Part shown: positions 1 to 9,490 of the stretch, in pieces
Numbering within the stretch: the first letter of the stretch is position 1
Layout of the letters: each line of letters opens with the position of its first letter
NCBI RefSeq assembly: GCF_040811775.1
Contig: NZ_JBFNXW010000003.1
Location: 124,001-188,000 of the forward strand
DNA from: Balneola sp. MJW-20
Lineage (GTDB): Bacteria > Bacteroidota > Rhodothermia > Balneolales > Balneolaceae
Length of the DNA: 64,000 nt
Reading direction: 5' to 3'
Made by a program: the position numbers and the translations under genes
The notes under the pieces: generated by a model
Databases searched by the model: none
Seen by the model: the letters and a program-made list of their open reading frames with translations, nothing else
Told to the model about the DNA's origin: nothing

Positions 1-1
1 G

Positions 2-862
2 ATAGGAAAAGCACAATACAGCTGTATGTGCTATGAGGATGGCGGCATCGTGGATGACCTGATCATCTACCGGCTTGGGGAAGAAGAATACATGCTGGTG
101 GTAAATGCGAGTAACATTGAAAAGGATTTTGACTGGATTGCTTCGCAGAATGATATGGGTGCTGATCTGGAAAACCGGTCGGATGACTATGCTCTGCTGG
201 CCGTACAGGGTCCTAAGGCTCCGGATACACTTCAAAAACTGACCGATACGGATCTGAGCAGCATTGGGTTTTATTCATTCAAGACCGGGAAGCTCGCCGG
301 GACCGACATGATCATCTCGGCAACCGGTTATACCGGTGAGAAGGGATTTGAATTATATTTTAATCATAATGAGGCTGATCCCGAAGCAGTATGGGATGCG
401 ATCATGGAAGCAGGAGAAGAATTTGGAATACAGGCCTGCGGGCTGGGCGCGAGAGATACCCTGCGGCTGGAGATGGGTTATGCCTTGTACGGAAATGACA
501 TCACCCAGAAGACACATCCGCTGGAAGCACGGCTGGGGTGGATCACAAAATTTGATAAGGGTGATTTTGTCGGTAAAGAGGCTTTGCTTGAGAAAAAAGA
601 ACAAGGACTGAAAAGAAGGCTGGTAGGTTTTGAGGTGGAAGATCAGCGGGCAATTCCACGACACGGATATGATATTCTAGACGAAAATGATAATGTGATC
701 GGTGAGGTAAGCAGCGGAACCATGTCGATCACACTGGGTAAAGCTATAGGGATGGGATACGTAGACACCGGGCATGCAGCTGAAGGAACAGAGATCTATA
801 TAGCTATCCGCAAAAAACGCGCAAAGGCGATCGTTTCGAAGCCTCCTTTCATAAACAAATAG
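2..862 (+). CDS. gcvT: Glycine cleavage system T protein (aminomethyltransferase), 5'-truncated
   Basis: T protein transfers the methylene group from the aminomethyl-lipoyl H protein to tetrahydrofolate, releasing ammonia in glycine breakdown. The reading frame is open back to base 2 (IGKAQYSC before the first ATG at 26), and the pattern GKAQYSxMCYEDGGIVDDL is typical of the family, so the true start lies upstream. About 286 codons are visible against a usual 360-370. Family patterns GYTGEKGFELYF and CGLGARDTLRLEMGYALYG are present, and the C-terminal barrel domain follows to a normal stop. comB begins 6 bases after the stop, so the two are probably cotranscribed. I am confident of the family; only the N-terminal 75-85 residues are missing, because of the window edge. 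Confidence 0.95.
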   Translation: MGKAQYSCMCYEDGGIVDDLIIYRLGEEEYMLVVNASNIEKDFDWIASQNDMGADLENRSDDYALLAVQGPKAPDTLQKLTDTDLSSIGFYSFKTGKLAGTDMIISATGYTGEKGFELYFNHNEADPEAVWDAIMEAGEEFGIQACGLGARDTLRLEMGYALYGNDITQKTHPLEARLGWITKFDKGDFVGKEALLEKKEQGLKRRLVGFEVEDQRAIPRHGYDILDENDNVIGEVSSGTMSITLGKAIGMGYVDTGHAAEGTEIYIAIRKKRAKAIVSKPPFINK

Positions 863-868
863 GGTAAG

Positions 869-1606
869 ATGCCAGAATTAAGCTATATAGACGTATACTA
901 TTCCATCCATGGTTTTCAGGAAGAAGACCTGCGGGGGAAAACAGCCGTGGTTATTGACGTGCTGCGTGCCTCGTCTTCTATTGTAACTGCTTTAAGCAGG
1001 GGGGCAAAAAGGATCATACCGGTTGCAGATATGGAAGAGGCAGTCAAGATTGCCAGTCCTATGGACTCCAGGGATTATCTGCTTTGCGGCGAAAAAGACG
1101 GAAATAAGATTGAGGGATATCATCTTGGAAACTCCCCGCTGGAATATGTGCCTGACGTGATCGGAAATAAGACGCTTATATTCAATACTACCAACGGCAC
1201 TAAAGCGATCCGAAAAGCTTCTCTGGCCAATCAGGTTTATGTGGGAGCATTTTTGAATCAACAGAGTATACTTAATGCAATTAATGAACACGATGATGAA
1301 GTTGTACTGATCTGTTCGGGCTGGAGAGGAAGACTCTCACTGGAAGACGCACTGTTCGCCGGATCACTGGTTCATCATCTATCTAATGGAGTAATGAGCG
1401 ATCAGCTGAAAGACAGCGCTAAGATCGCTTTTGGTCTGTTTGAAAGGTTCGGACAGGATCTTGAAAAGACCATCGGTGAAAGTGATCACGCCAAGAGACT
1501 GGCAAAGCTGGTACCGGAAGGAGATATTCCCTTTTGCTGTAAGGTGGATGAATTTGATACCTTACCAGCAATGAAAGATGGGATATTAACAGACATAAAT
1601 GGCTAA
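869..1606 (+). CDS. comB: 2-phosphosulfolactate phosphatase (ComB family)
   Basis: ComB hydrolyses (2R)-phospho-3-sulfolactate to 3-sulfolactate and phosphate, the second step after ComA. The 245-residue protein has the family's usual length and its conserved blocks: VVIDVLRASSSIVTAL near residue 30, a GNSPLEY segment near 90, NTTNGTKAI near 107 and CSGWRG near 150. It sits between gcvT (6-base gap) and ftsK (8-base overlap, ftsK ATG at 1599), so translation of ftsK may be coupled to it. The cognate synthase gene comA lies far away at 60253. In bacteria the product may be exported as sulfolactate or converted towards cysteate and sulfonolipids; which applies here is inference. Family assignment is confident. 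Confidence 0.9.
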   Translation: MPELSYIDVYYSIHGFQEEDLRGKTAVVIDVLRASSSIVTALSRGAKRIIPVADMEEAVKIASPMDSRDYLLCGEKDGNKIEGYHLGNSPLEYVPDVIGNKTLIFNTTNGTKAIRKASLANQVYVGAFLNQQSILNAINEHDDEVVLICSGWRGRLSLEDALFAGSLVHHLSNGVMSDQLKDSAKIAFGLFERFGQDLEKTIGESDHAKRLAKLVPEGDIPFCCKVDEFDTLPAMKDGILTDING

Positions 1607-4118
1607 AAAGAAAGTAAATACTGCGACCAATACCCCGGGTCTGGATGAAAATCGTAAGGTAGAGATCATTGGCATTATCGTTATGTCGATCGCTGCCCTG
1701 CTGGGTTTAAGCATCCTTTCCTACACGGCATCCGACTATCAATACGCCAGAAGTATATCTTTTGTGGACCTTTTCAATCCGGATGCCACATCAAGGCTGG
1801 TAAAAAACTGGCTGGGACCGGTTGGAGCTTATTTGTCGCATTACCTGGTACATTCCATGTTCGGTTATATGTCAATGATCCTGGCCCTGATCATTGGTTA
1901 CCACGGCTGGCATACTTTCCGCCGGCGGGATAACAAGCAGCTTTGGTGGATCACCCTGCTGAGCACCTGGTCCATGATCCTGCTGTCTACATTTATAGGC
2001 TGGCTGACCACTAATGCCGACTTCCCTTCCGATTCAGTATGGAGCGGAGCGGCCGGGATCGCTATCTCTCAAGTGCTGCAGAATTTCACTTCACAGATCG
2101 GATCAGTGTTCATCCTGTCCATTATGCTGATCATTACTGCATTGATGTTCATAGAGCGTGACCTGCAAAAGACGGTTGACAGTATTAAGATGTGGTTTGA
2201 TGCTATGAGTGAACGCTGGGAAGAATGGAAAGAAGCCCGCCGCGAACGAAAAGAACAGAAGGCACTGGAACGGGAAGAACGAATTGCCGCCCGTAAAGCG
2301 GAGAAGGAAGAAAAGCAGGCAGCGAAAGCCAAAGATAAGCCTGAGCCTAAGCAGAAGATCGCGGAACCGGAAAGCAAAGATGAGCCCGTGAAACCGGCAC
2401 CTAGTATTGATGAGATCGTTCAGAAGTCAGAAGAAGAAGACCGTGAGCGCATTGAAAAAGAAAAAAAGGAAGTGCAGACCATCGATACGCGCCCCAGAGC
2501 TTCTCTTGAAAAAGAAGAAACGGTCAGCGAGGATGAAGATGATATTGAAGTAGCCGTATTTGTAGGAAAAGGTGAAGAAGAGGCGGACGAAAGAGATCTT
2601 GATAAGCTGAATAAGGAGAAAGCAAAAGAAGTACCGGCGATCCGCTATAAATTTCCTACGATCGAATTACTGGACTCCCCGCCCAGTGAAGGAAATGAGG
2701 TGGACCTGGAGGAGATCAAGGAGAATAAGCGGATCATTCTGGATAAACTTCGCCGTCATAAGATCGAGATCGTGGGTATAAATGCGATCGTAGGACCAAC
2801 GGTCACCCTGTATGAAATGGAGCCGGCCCCTGATGTGAAGATCTCCAAGATCGAAAGTTATTCAAATGATCTTAAGATGGCGACCGCTTCCAAGGGATTG
2901 CGCATGCTGGCGCCCATACCCGGGAAATCTGCCGTAGGTATTGAAGTGCCAAACAGTACCCGGGAGACGGTCTACATTAAACAGGTCATCAACACCAAGA
3001 AATTTGTAGAGACCGACTTCACACTACCCGTTGCCTTTGGTAAGACCATCGAGAATGAAGTATTTATGATCGACCTGACCAAAATGCCTCACCTGTTGAT
3101 CGCCGGTGCAACTGGTTCAGGTAAATCGGTTGGTATTAACACTATTATTACCTGCCTGTTATATAAATGCCATCCTGATAATCTGAAGTTCGTTATGATC
3201 GATCCCAAGAAGATCGAACTGGCCTTATACCGTAATATACAGAATCACTTTCTGGCCATGCTGCCGGATGCAGAAGAGCCTATTGTAACCGATACCACGA
3301 AGGCACTCGACACCCTGAACAGTGTATGTAAAGAGATGGATGAACGGTATGACCTGTTGAAGATGGCACTGGTAAGGGACATTAAGGCATATAATGAGAA
3401 ATTTAAAGCAGGTGAGCTTGAGGAAGAACTGGGACACCGCCACCTGCCATATATTGTGGTGATCATCGATGAACTTGCCGACCTTATGATGACGGCGGGC
3501 AAGCAGATCGAAGAACCAATCGCGAGACTGGCCCAGCTGGCTCGAGCCATTGGTATTCACCTTGTTGTGGCAACACAGCGACCGTCAGTGAACGTAATTA
3601 CAGGTACCATCAAGGCTAACTTCCCGGCCCGGATCGCTTATCAGGTGGCCTCTAAAGTGGATTCCCGAACCATTCTCGATATGGGCGGAGCCGATCAGCT
3701 GGTAGGTCAGGGTGATATGCTCTTTACCAATGGAGCTGGCATGACCCGCATACAGAATGCCTTTGTATCCACAGAAGAGGTGGAAAAGATCAATTCTTTT
3801 ATCGGTCAGCAGGCTGGTTATAAGCAACCATTTCACCTGCCGGTCATGCAGGAAGACAATCCCGGCATCCCGGATCCGTTAGATGACATAGATGAATACT
3901 TTGAAGCAGCTGCTAAAGTGATCATACTTCATCAGCAGGGTTCAGTATCATTATTACAAAGAAAATTAAAAATTGGCTATAACCGGGCCGGCCGGATCAT
4001 TGATCAGCTATTCAATGCCGGAATCGTAGGCCCATATCAAGGAAGTACAGCAAGAGATGTTCTTATACAAGATGAAGAAGAATTACAGGAAATCATCGAC
4101 GGACTGGATGGTATTTAA
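1599..4118 (+). CDS. ftsK: DNA translocase FtsK/SpoIIIE
   Basis: Hexameric ATP-driven DNA pump at the division septum that clears and aligns chromosome termini for dimer resolution. The 839-residue protein has about four hydrophobic segments in residues 24-185, then a highly charged linker (about 200-360) rich in K/E/R, an alpha/beta motor with Walker A GATGSGKS near residues 502-509 and Walker B VVIIDELADLMM near 618-629, and a C-terminal winged-helix gamma domain (about 770-830) that would read KOPS-like sites. The ATG at 1599 overlaps the comB end by 8 bases, and the 3' end overlaps the lolA-like gene by 11. An ftsK followed by lolA is, to my knowledge, a common order in Bacteroidota. Confidence 0.96.
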   Translation: MAKKKVNTATNTPGLDENRKVEIIGIIVMSIAALLGLSILSYTASDYQYARSISFVDLFNPDATSRLVKNWLGPVGAYLSHYLVHSMFGYMSMILALIIGYHGWHTFRRRDNKQLWWITLLSTWSMILLSTFIGWLTTNADFPSDSVWSGAAGIAISQVLQNFTSQIGSVFILSIMLIITALMFIERDLQKTVDSIKMWFDAMSERWEEWKEARRERKEQKALEREERIAARKAEKEEKQAAKAKDKPEPKQKIAEPESKDEPVKPAPSIDEIVQKSEEEDRERIEKEKKEVQTIDTRPRASLEKEETVSEDEDDIEVAVFVGKGEEEADERDLDKLNKEKAKEVPAIRYKFPTIELLDSPPSEGNEVDLEEIKENKRIILDKLRRHKIEIVGINAIVGPTVTLYEMEPAPDVKISKIESYSNDLKMATASKGLRMLAPIPGKSAVGIEVPNSTRETVYIKQVINTKKFVETDFTLPVAFGKTIENEVFMIDLTKMPHLLIAGATGSGKSVGINTIITCLLYKCHPDNLKFVMIDPKKIELALYRNIQNHFLAMLPDAEEPIVTDTTKALDTLNSVCKEMDERYDLLKMALVRDIKAYNEKFKAGELEEELGHRHLPYIVVIIDELADLMMTAGKQIEEPIARLAQLARAIGIHLVVATQRPSVNVITGTIKANFPARIAYQVASKVDSRTILDMGGADQLVGQGDMLFTNGAGMTRIQNAFVSTEEVEKINSFIGQQAGYKQPFHLPVMQEDNPGIPDPLDDIDEYFEAAAKVIILHQQGSVSLLQRKLKIGYNRAGRIIDQLFNAGIVGPYQGSTARDVLIQDEEELQEIIDGLDGI

Positions 4119-4722
4119 AAAGACCTTTCTGCTATCCCTGTTCCTATTATGCATGGCCAGTCTTCAACTTTCTGCGCAGTCGCCAACGCTGGAGAAGCTG
4201 AAGCAGAAGTTTGAATCAGGTCAGGTATTCACTTCTGACTTCGATCAGTCAGAGACGGTGGATTACACCGGTGAGACCAATTATACCTCCGGAGTTATCT
4301 GGATCAGTAATAATGCTTATAAGGTGGAACTGGATCTACGCACCGTTGCGGTAGATGGAGAGACCACACGTACTTATGAAGAGGACCGTAATCGTCTGAT
4401 CATCAGTCCTTATGACCCGGCAGAGACAGAATTTGCACCTTCCCGATTGCTGGAGGGTTCGGAAGATCTCTACAATGCAACTGAAAGAGAAGTATCGGAA
4501 GGGACTGCTGTCACACTGGAATCGGTTGATGAGTTCTCAGAATCAAGGTCTATTGAAATCATTCTGGATTTCGAATTAAGACCTGTAAGGATCAGGAGAG
4601 TAGATTTTTCAGATAATGTAACGGTGATCGAATTTAATTCCGGTCGGTTCATAGACCGAAGAGATGAGATCTTTAGTATCAGTATACCTGATGACGCCGA
4701 GATCATCGACCTCAGGGAATAA
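4108..4722 (+). CDS. lolA: LolA-like outer-membrane lipoprotein carrier
   Basis: Likely periplasmic chaperone that carries lipoproteins from the LolCDE complex to the outer membrane. I chose the ATG at 4108, inside the end of ftsK, because translation from there gives a clean signal peptide (VFKKTFLLSLFLLC...LSAQS) with cleavage after SAQ; an upstream in-frame ATG at 4057 would put 17 unneeded residues in front. The mature part, about 180 residues, is predicted all-beta with an LEKLKQKFESGQVFTSDFDQ start typical of LolA-like proteins, and it ends with ISIPDDAEIIDLRE. It is translationally coupled to ftsK and lies 3 bases from the next gene. A LolC/E-type permease occurs at 55146. The fold call is by pattern, so it could be a LolA-like DUF protein. 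Confidence 0.75.
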   Translation: MVFKKTFLLSLFLLCMASLQLSAQSPTLEKLKQKFESGQVFTSDFDQSETVDYTGETNYTSGVIWISNNAYKVELDLRTVAVDGETTRTYEEDRNRLIISPYDPAETEFAPSRLLEGSEDLYNATEREVSEGTAVTLESVDEFSESRSIEIILDFELRPVRIRRVDFSDNVTVIEFNSGRFIDRRDEIFSISIPDDAEIIDLRE

Positions 4723-4725
4723 GGA

Positions 4726-5751
4726 ATGCGAAAATCCCTAAAAGTTTTTATCAGTGTTCTGCTCGGCGCCCTTTTTCTGTGGTTTGCATTCCGGAAAGTG
4801 GACCTGAACGAACTGATCGAGGCGGCTTCCGGAATATCCTATGGCTGGATCCTTCCTTTTGTGGCCGCAACACTCTTTTCTCATTTTATCCGTGCATTAA
4901 GATGGAATATGCTGATCAATGACGTGGAGCAAAAACCATCGCTGCTGAATCTTTATACCGGGGTGATGTTCGGATATCTGACCAATATTGCACTGCCGAG
5001 AGTAGGAGAGCTGACCCGCCCGGTCTATGTAGCCCGTCAGATCGATGAAAGCAACAGTAAAATGATTGGTACTATAGTATTAGAAAGGGTAATAGACCTG
5101 CTTTCTATGCTTTTTCTCATGGTTTTGGTGGTCATTTTTCTCGTTTCTGATCCTGCTGTGCTGTCAAATTTATTCGGAGTGGATATTACAGATTCTGAAG
5201 TACAATCCGGGCTGCTGATCAATGCACTATTATTTCTGGGGGCAGGAATTATGGCTCTGGGTATTCTGGTCATCGTTATTCGCTCTTTATCAAAAGGCGA
5301 GGGCTGGCTGGCCGATAAAGCACGCTCGGTCTTAAATACCGGCAAGACCTTCACGGAGGGTTTGCTTACCATCAGGAACCTTAAGAACTGGCCCCTGTTT
5401 GTTTTTTACACACTGCTGATCTGGTTCCTGTATATTTGTATGACCTACATACCCTTCGGTATGTTTGAGATGCATACCGCATATGGACTTACATTTACGG
5501 ATGCCATTGTTCTTACAGTAGTTAGCGCGGTCGGAATCTCTATCCCCACTCCCGGCGGAATAGGCACTTATCATCTTTTTATTACTCAAAGTCTGCTGAT
5601 CCTGTTTGCTGTGCCTGAAGTGGTGGGATTATCTTATGCCACCATCACGCATGCAGGGACGATCATAGTAGTTCTTATCAGCAGCCCGCTGCTCCTGGTC
5701 ATAGATAAGTGGGCATCACTCAAAAGCAATACCGGGAAGGAACAATCGTAG
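4726..5751 (+). CDS. Polytopic membrane protein of the LPG-synthase TM / UPF0104 family
   Basis: A 341-residue inner-membrane protein with roughly eight hydrophobic segments. It resembles the flippase-like transmembrane part of lysylphosphatidylglycerol synthases (YbhN/AglD-like), with the typical SHFIRALRWNMLI, GYLTNIALPRVGELTRP and TPGGIGTYH patterns. No C-terminal acyl- or lysyl-transferase domain is attached, so it probably does not lysinylate lipid itself; lipid or polyprenol-linked transport is the family guess. It starts 3 bases after the lolA-like gene and closes this part of the operon. The substrate cannot be read from the sequence. Confidence 0.8.
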   Translation: MRKSLKVFISVLLGALFLWFAFRKVDLNELIEAASGISYGWILPFVAATLFSHFIRALRWNMLINDVEQKPSLLNLYTGVMFGYLTNIALPRVGELTRPVYVARQIDESNSKMIGTIVLERVIDLLSMLFLMVLVVIFLVSDPAVLSNLFGVDITDSEVQSGLLINALLFLGAGIMALGILVIVIRSLSKGEGWLADKARSVLNTGKTFTEGLLTIRNLKNWPLFVFYTLLIWFLYICMTYIPFGMFEMHTAYGLTFTDAIVLTVVSAVGISIPTPGGIGTYHLFITQSLLILFAVPEVVGLSYATITHAGTIIVVLISSPLLLVIDKWASLKSNTGKEQS

Positions 5752-5832
5752 GACAAAGCGGTTCATGATTTTATAAGCTCATTGTTAAACCTTCGGTCAA
5801 AATTTAGTACATTCAGGAAACTCATTTGCAAG

Positions 5833-7545
5833 ATGAAGCACGGCTTACGCATCACCTCATTATTTTTATTGATGATGCCTTTTTGTGTACAGGCACAAAC
5901 GGGCGGAAATCAAAACTCACTGCTGCCCGAGATCAACCCTCAGGACATTGAAATACGCAGTGAATTCAGGGCCCGTTTCCCGGGACTGAGGCGGCAACCT
6001 ATACTCGGTTTTAACCCAAAACCCAGAGTATTCAGAATAGATCCGAATCGTATTCCCTTTATGGAAAGCCGGGATGAGGCGGTAGCCAGTATTGCCGTAA
6101 CCCAACTGAATCGCCCGGCGCCCCCATCGAGATCCTATCTTCCTACTCCGGACCTTAATGATATTTATGGGCGATTGGGCTTCGGATCCTTCATCACACC
6201 TGAAGCAGAGCTGTATGCCCGTACAGAACTTAGTGATAACAGTCTCCTGAGCGGAGGCTTTAACCTGATCACTACCGACGGCCACCTGTCAGACCAGGAA
6301 AGCAGTTTCCGTTATTTTGACGCAGAGGCCACCTATCAGTACAGAAGTGACAATGACCTGATCTTCGAAGCCGGAATCGGGGCCCTGGCAGACAAAAATG
6401 ATCTTTACAATCTGGACCCGTTTTTCCAGAATGCCATGCAGACCACCGCTGATAAAGAATATCTGGGTTTGAATGTGGAGACCTCCGTACGAAAAGTTAA
6501 GAACGCTGTAGAAGGCTGGGAAGGAACACTGGCAGCAAACTTATTTAAAACCAACCTGGAAGCCTACGCATCGGGTTTAAGCGGAGATATTTCAGAACAG
6601 GTGATCAGAACCGGTTTCGACCGCTATTGGGCAGGCAATAATATCCGGGAAACTTTTCGCGTGAGTTTATTTGCAGTCGGCGGAAATTACGATATCAGCA
6701 GCGCTGGAAGCGAAAGCTGGATCCATGCCGGAGGAGGGCTGCAGTATCAGCGTCAGCTAACTGCTTCCACGCATGTAGATGCCAAAGCGGGACTGGAATA
6801 TATTTCAGATGCATTTTCTGATAAAATCTATATAAGCCCAGAACTGAAGCTCAAACAGGAGATCCGTTCCGGTATCGTTATTGAGGCGAATGCCTATGCA
6901 AGACCCGAGATGCCGGAAGTGATGGAACTTCAGCAGTATAATCGATTTTTAAACACAAATACTCAGCTTCAGCACCGATATGAAGCAGGACTTAACGGAG
7001 AGATCGGTGTTCAGCTCTTTAAAGGCAACCGCGTGTTTGGCGGTGCCGGATATGAATTTATCAGAGACTATGCGTTCTTCAGCAGAACTACTCAGACTGT
7101 TGCTGCAGCTGAGGTTCCCTTATTCTACAATGTGAATTACGGGAATGCTAATATACTGATGATCTACGGCGGAATATCACAACATGTAATTCCAAATAAA
7201 TTCTGGTTCAGCTCAAAAGTTTATGCCAGAAGACCTGAACTGAAATCAGGAGGTAGGATCCCCTTCGAAGAGCGACTCGGACTGGACGGCTCTATGTCAT
7301 TTAAAGTGACAAACAGTTTTACACTTAATTCCTCAGCTGAATATATTGGCAGGCGAAGAACGGCGGTTACAGACGAAGAGCTCAGTGCCTACCTGCTGGT
7401 TAATGGCGGAGCTGAATACGATATCAACAACAGGTTTGCCATTTATGTACGTGTCCTGAACTTACTGGGGCAAAATTATGAAGTATGGCAGGGCTATCGG
7501 GAAAGACCCTTCCAGTTATTCGGCGGACTAACTATAAAATTGTAA
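5833..7545 (+). CDS. Outer-membrane beta-barrel protein, TonB-receptor-like C-terminus
   Basis: I start it at the ATG at 5833 because this yields a signal peptide (KHGLRITSLFLLMMPFCVQAQ); the longer frame from a TTG at 5782 has a charged, non-signal leader. The remaining ~550 residues alternate polar and hydrophobic residues with many aromatic strand ends and close with VLNLLGQNYEVWQGYRERP and FGGLTIKL, the usual end of TonB-dependent-receptor-like barrels. No plug domain or carboxypeptidase-regulatory domain is visible, so this is a barrel of unknown cargo rather than a full receptor. It lies 4 bases ahead of the mini-HU gene and in the same direction as exbB-exbD-tonB, so it may be a structural partner of that envelope cluster. 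Confidence 0.7.
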   Translation: MKHGLRITSLFLLMMPFCVQAQTGGNQNSLLPEINPQDIEIRSEFRARFPGLRRQPILGFNPKPRVFRIDPNRIPFMESRDEAVASIAVTQLNRPAPPSRSYLPTPDLNDIYGRLGFGSFITPEAELYARTELSDNSLLSGGFNLITTDGHLSDQESSFRYFDAEATYQYRSDNDLIFEAGIGALADKNDLYNLDPFFQNAMQTTADKEYLGLNVETSVRKVKNAVEGWEGTLAANLFKTNLEAYASGLSGDISEQVIRTGFDRYWAGNNIRETFRVSLFAVGGNYDISSAGSESWIHAGGGLQYQRQLTASTHVDAKAGLEYISDAFSDKIYISPELKLKQEIRSGIVIEANAYARPEMPEVMELQQYNRFLNTNTQLQHRYEAGLNGEIGVQLFKGNRVFGGAGYEFIRDYAFFSRTTQTVAAAEVPLFYNVNYGNANILMIYGGISQHVIPNKFWFSSKVYARRPELKSGGRIPFEERLGLDGSMSFKVTNSFTLNSSAEYIGRRRTAVTDEELSAYLLVNGGAEYDINNRFAIYVRVLNLLGQNYEVWQGYRERPFQLFGGLTIKL

Positions 7546-7549
7546 GGCT

Positions 7550-7747
7550 ATGACAAAAGACTTTCTTGAAGCATTCGGTATTGTGATCCGGGATCAGATC
7601 ATCATGAAAAATTCAGTTGAAGTAAAAGGACTCGGGACATTTAAATCGGTGCATCACAACCAAAAGCAGGAAAAAAGGGCAGACGGAAAAGTCATGATGA
7701 TGCCGCCAAAGGACATTATTGAATTTACCGGTGACAAAAAGGGGTAG
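7550..7747 (+). CDS. Mini HU-family DNA-binding-like protein (65 aa)
   Basis: A 65-residue protein whose second half matches the HU/IHF beta-arm layout: VKGLGTFKSV, then a basic stretch, then GKVMMMPPKDIIEF, which parallels the GFGTF...TGxxIxIPAxxxxxF pattern of HU. The first helix of a standard ~90-residue HU is missing; only the helix-2 region (FLEAFGIVIRDQIIM) precedes the arm. It lies 4 bases after the barrel gene and 3 bases before the HU/SPOR gene, so the three are almost certainly cotranscribed. It may dimerise with, or complete, the HU module of its neighbour. The HU relationship is by pattern; DNA binding is inference. Confidence 0.7.
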   Translation: MTKDFLEAFGIVIRDQIIMKNSVEVKGLGTFKSVHHNQKQEKRADGKVMMMPPKDIIEFTGDKKG

Positions 7748-7750
7748 AAT

Positions 7751-9472
7751 ATGCATTTAGATCATGAAAAATTAATTGACCTAATATCGGATACCTCCGG
7801 TATATCCAGGGAAAATGTAGAGAAACAATTGGTTGACCTGGTAGAGGAGATCAATCAGGCCCTTGAAGACGGGGAAGCATACGAGATCGACGATTTTGGA
7901 GTATTCAGCGCGATGGGGAATAATGTGATCTTTATTCCTGCCGATAATCTGGAAACAGAGATCAATTACAAGTATGTAGGCATGGAGCCTATTGAAGTTG
8001 AGGACACCGCTGCTCCGCCGGAAGAAGAACCGGAAGAAGAAAGCGTCAAAGATCCTTTCGCCGGATTATTAGGTGACGTGGACGATGATGACGAGGACGA
8101 TGAAGAAGATGATATATTCGGAGAGCTGGGTCTTGGAGAAGAAGACTATAATGAAGGCGACGACGAGGATGACGAAGCAGAAGAGGAGTTCGTAGCTACT
8201 GTAGAAGAGCCCGAAGATGCAGAAGTCGATGAAGATGTATTCAATTTAACTGATGAGGAAGAAGACCTGATCCCCGAAGAAGCTCCGGGTCCTGAAAAAT
8301 GGGGAATAGATACTTATAAGGACGATACTGCAGAAAACGTTTTCTCCGGAATGATGGGCTCATCAGACCAGGATGAAGAGGATGATCAGGATAATGAACC
8401 TGAGATCATTTCTTCCGGCAGTTCCTCTGATATGGATGATACTTATGCGGAGGAAAGTCTTTTGGGTGGTGAAGAAGATTTTGAGGAGGATTTTGACGAC
8501 CCATTCGCAGAGCTTGCCAAAAATGCACGATCCAAAAAAGAACCAGAAAGTGCTCAGGAAGATGTAGAGTCTTTTGAGGAAGAAGAGGAAGAAGAGGAAG
8601 AAGACACAGATACTGATGTTTTTGCGGGGCTTGCTGATCTGGAAAATCTTGATGAAGATGACGACGAAGAGCCGGTTGCAGAAACCGAGAAAGATGATGA
8701 AGAATATGTCCCTGTTGTATCCAATGTAAGCAGTGACAAAAAGAAGCCTGAAAAGGAAAAGAAACAAACGGAAGAAAAAAAGAAAGAATATAAACCCAGA
8801 TCGCGCAGCAAGACATCAACCAAGCAGGGCAGCCCTTCTCTGATACTGGTGATGATCGTGATCCTGATCGGTGCAGGAATAACCTACGGGCTGGCGTATT
8901 TTGGTGTTGTAAATATTGAGGGAATAACTCCGCAACCAAATAATGTGCAGCTGGCCCAGCAGAATAATCCACCGGCTGCACAGCTCCCGGAAAATGTACC
9001 GGTTCAGAATGAAACCGAAACCGGTACTGAGGCAGAGCAGGCAGAAGCGGCTCAGCCTGAAGTACCTGCAGTCTCTGAATCCGCTCAGACCGAAACAAAT
9101 ACACCGGAAACAATTCAGCCGGAAAGTACTTCCAATGATTCAGAAGCTTTGGATACTGAAACGGTCATGCCATCCGTTGCTGAAGTCGATCAGGAAATGT
9201 TCGGCCTGATGGGTGAAGCTGTTGCGGAGGCTAACAGCGGATATACCATTGTACTTTACACCCTGAGCAGTGAGGAGAATGCCCAACGCGCATATCAAAG
9301 ATTATCATCTACCGGATTTCGGACCATTATGAATGAGCGGGATAATGCCCGATATGGTACTGTTTACCGGATCAGCATAGGACAATTCAGCTCCGCAACA
9401 GACGCAGCTATTGCAGCCGAAGACCTGGGTGACGGAATCCCGGAAAGTTACATCATATCAAGAATCAACTAA
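7751..9472 (+). CDS. HU-domain, acidic-linker, transmembrane, SPOR-domain protein
   Basis: Domains in order: an HU-like module (about residues 1-85, with EIDDFGVFSAMGNN and VIFIPADN standing for the HU arm), a very acidic disordered linker (about 85-330, runs of D/E), a short basic patch, one membrane helix (about 358-380, SLILVMIVILIGAGITYGLA), a P/Q/E-rich periplasmic spacer, and a SPOR domain at the C-terminus (about 500-573, YTIVLYTLSSEENAQRAYQ to the end). SPOR domains bind denuded glycan strands at division sites; HU folds bind DNA or proteins. Topology would put HU in the cytoplasm and SPOR in the periplasm. As I recall, HU(CCDC81-type)-SPOR proteins are known in Bacteroidota and proposed to link nucleoid and wall. 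It sits 18 bases before exbB. Confidence 0.85.
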   Translation: MHLDHEKLIDLISDTSGISRENVEKQLVDLVEEINQALEDGEAYEIDDFGVFSAMGNNVIFIPADNLETEINYKYVGMEPIEVEDTAAPPEEEPEEESVKDPFAGLLGDVDDDDEDDEEDDIFGELGLGEEDYNEGDDEDDEAEEEFVATVEEPEDAEVDEDVFNLTDEEEDLIPEEAPGPEKWGIDTYKDDTAENVFSGMMGSSDQDEEDDQDNEPEIISSGSSSDMDDTYAEESLLGGEEDFEEDFDDPFAELAKNARSKKEPESAQEDVESFEEEEEEEEEDTDTDVFAGLADLENLDEDDDEEPVAETEKDDEEYVPVVSNVSSDKKKPEKEKKQTEEKKKEYKPRSRSKTSTKQGSPSLILVMIVILIGAGITYGLAYFGVVNIEGITPQPNNVQLAQQNNPPAAQLPENVPVQNETETGTEAEQAEAAQPEVPAVSESAQTETNTPETIQPESTSNDSEALDTETVMPSVAEVDQEMFGLMGEAVAEANSGYTIVLYTLSSEENAQRAYQRLSSTGFRTIMNERDNARYGTVYRISIGQFSSATDAAIAAEDLGDGIPESYIISRIN

Positions 9473-9490
9473 TTTTAAACAGTCATAAAT

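Noticed and set aside
8363..9113. Long antisense open frames inside the HU/SPOR gene
   Set aside because: They arise from the D/E-rich codons read in reverse and lack any sensible composition.
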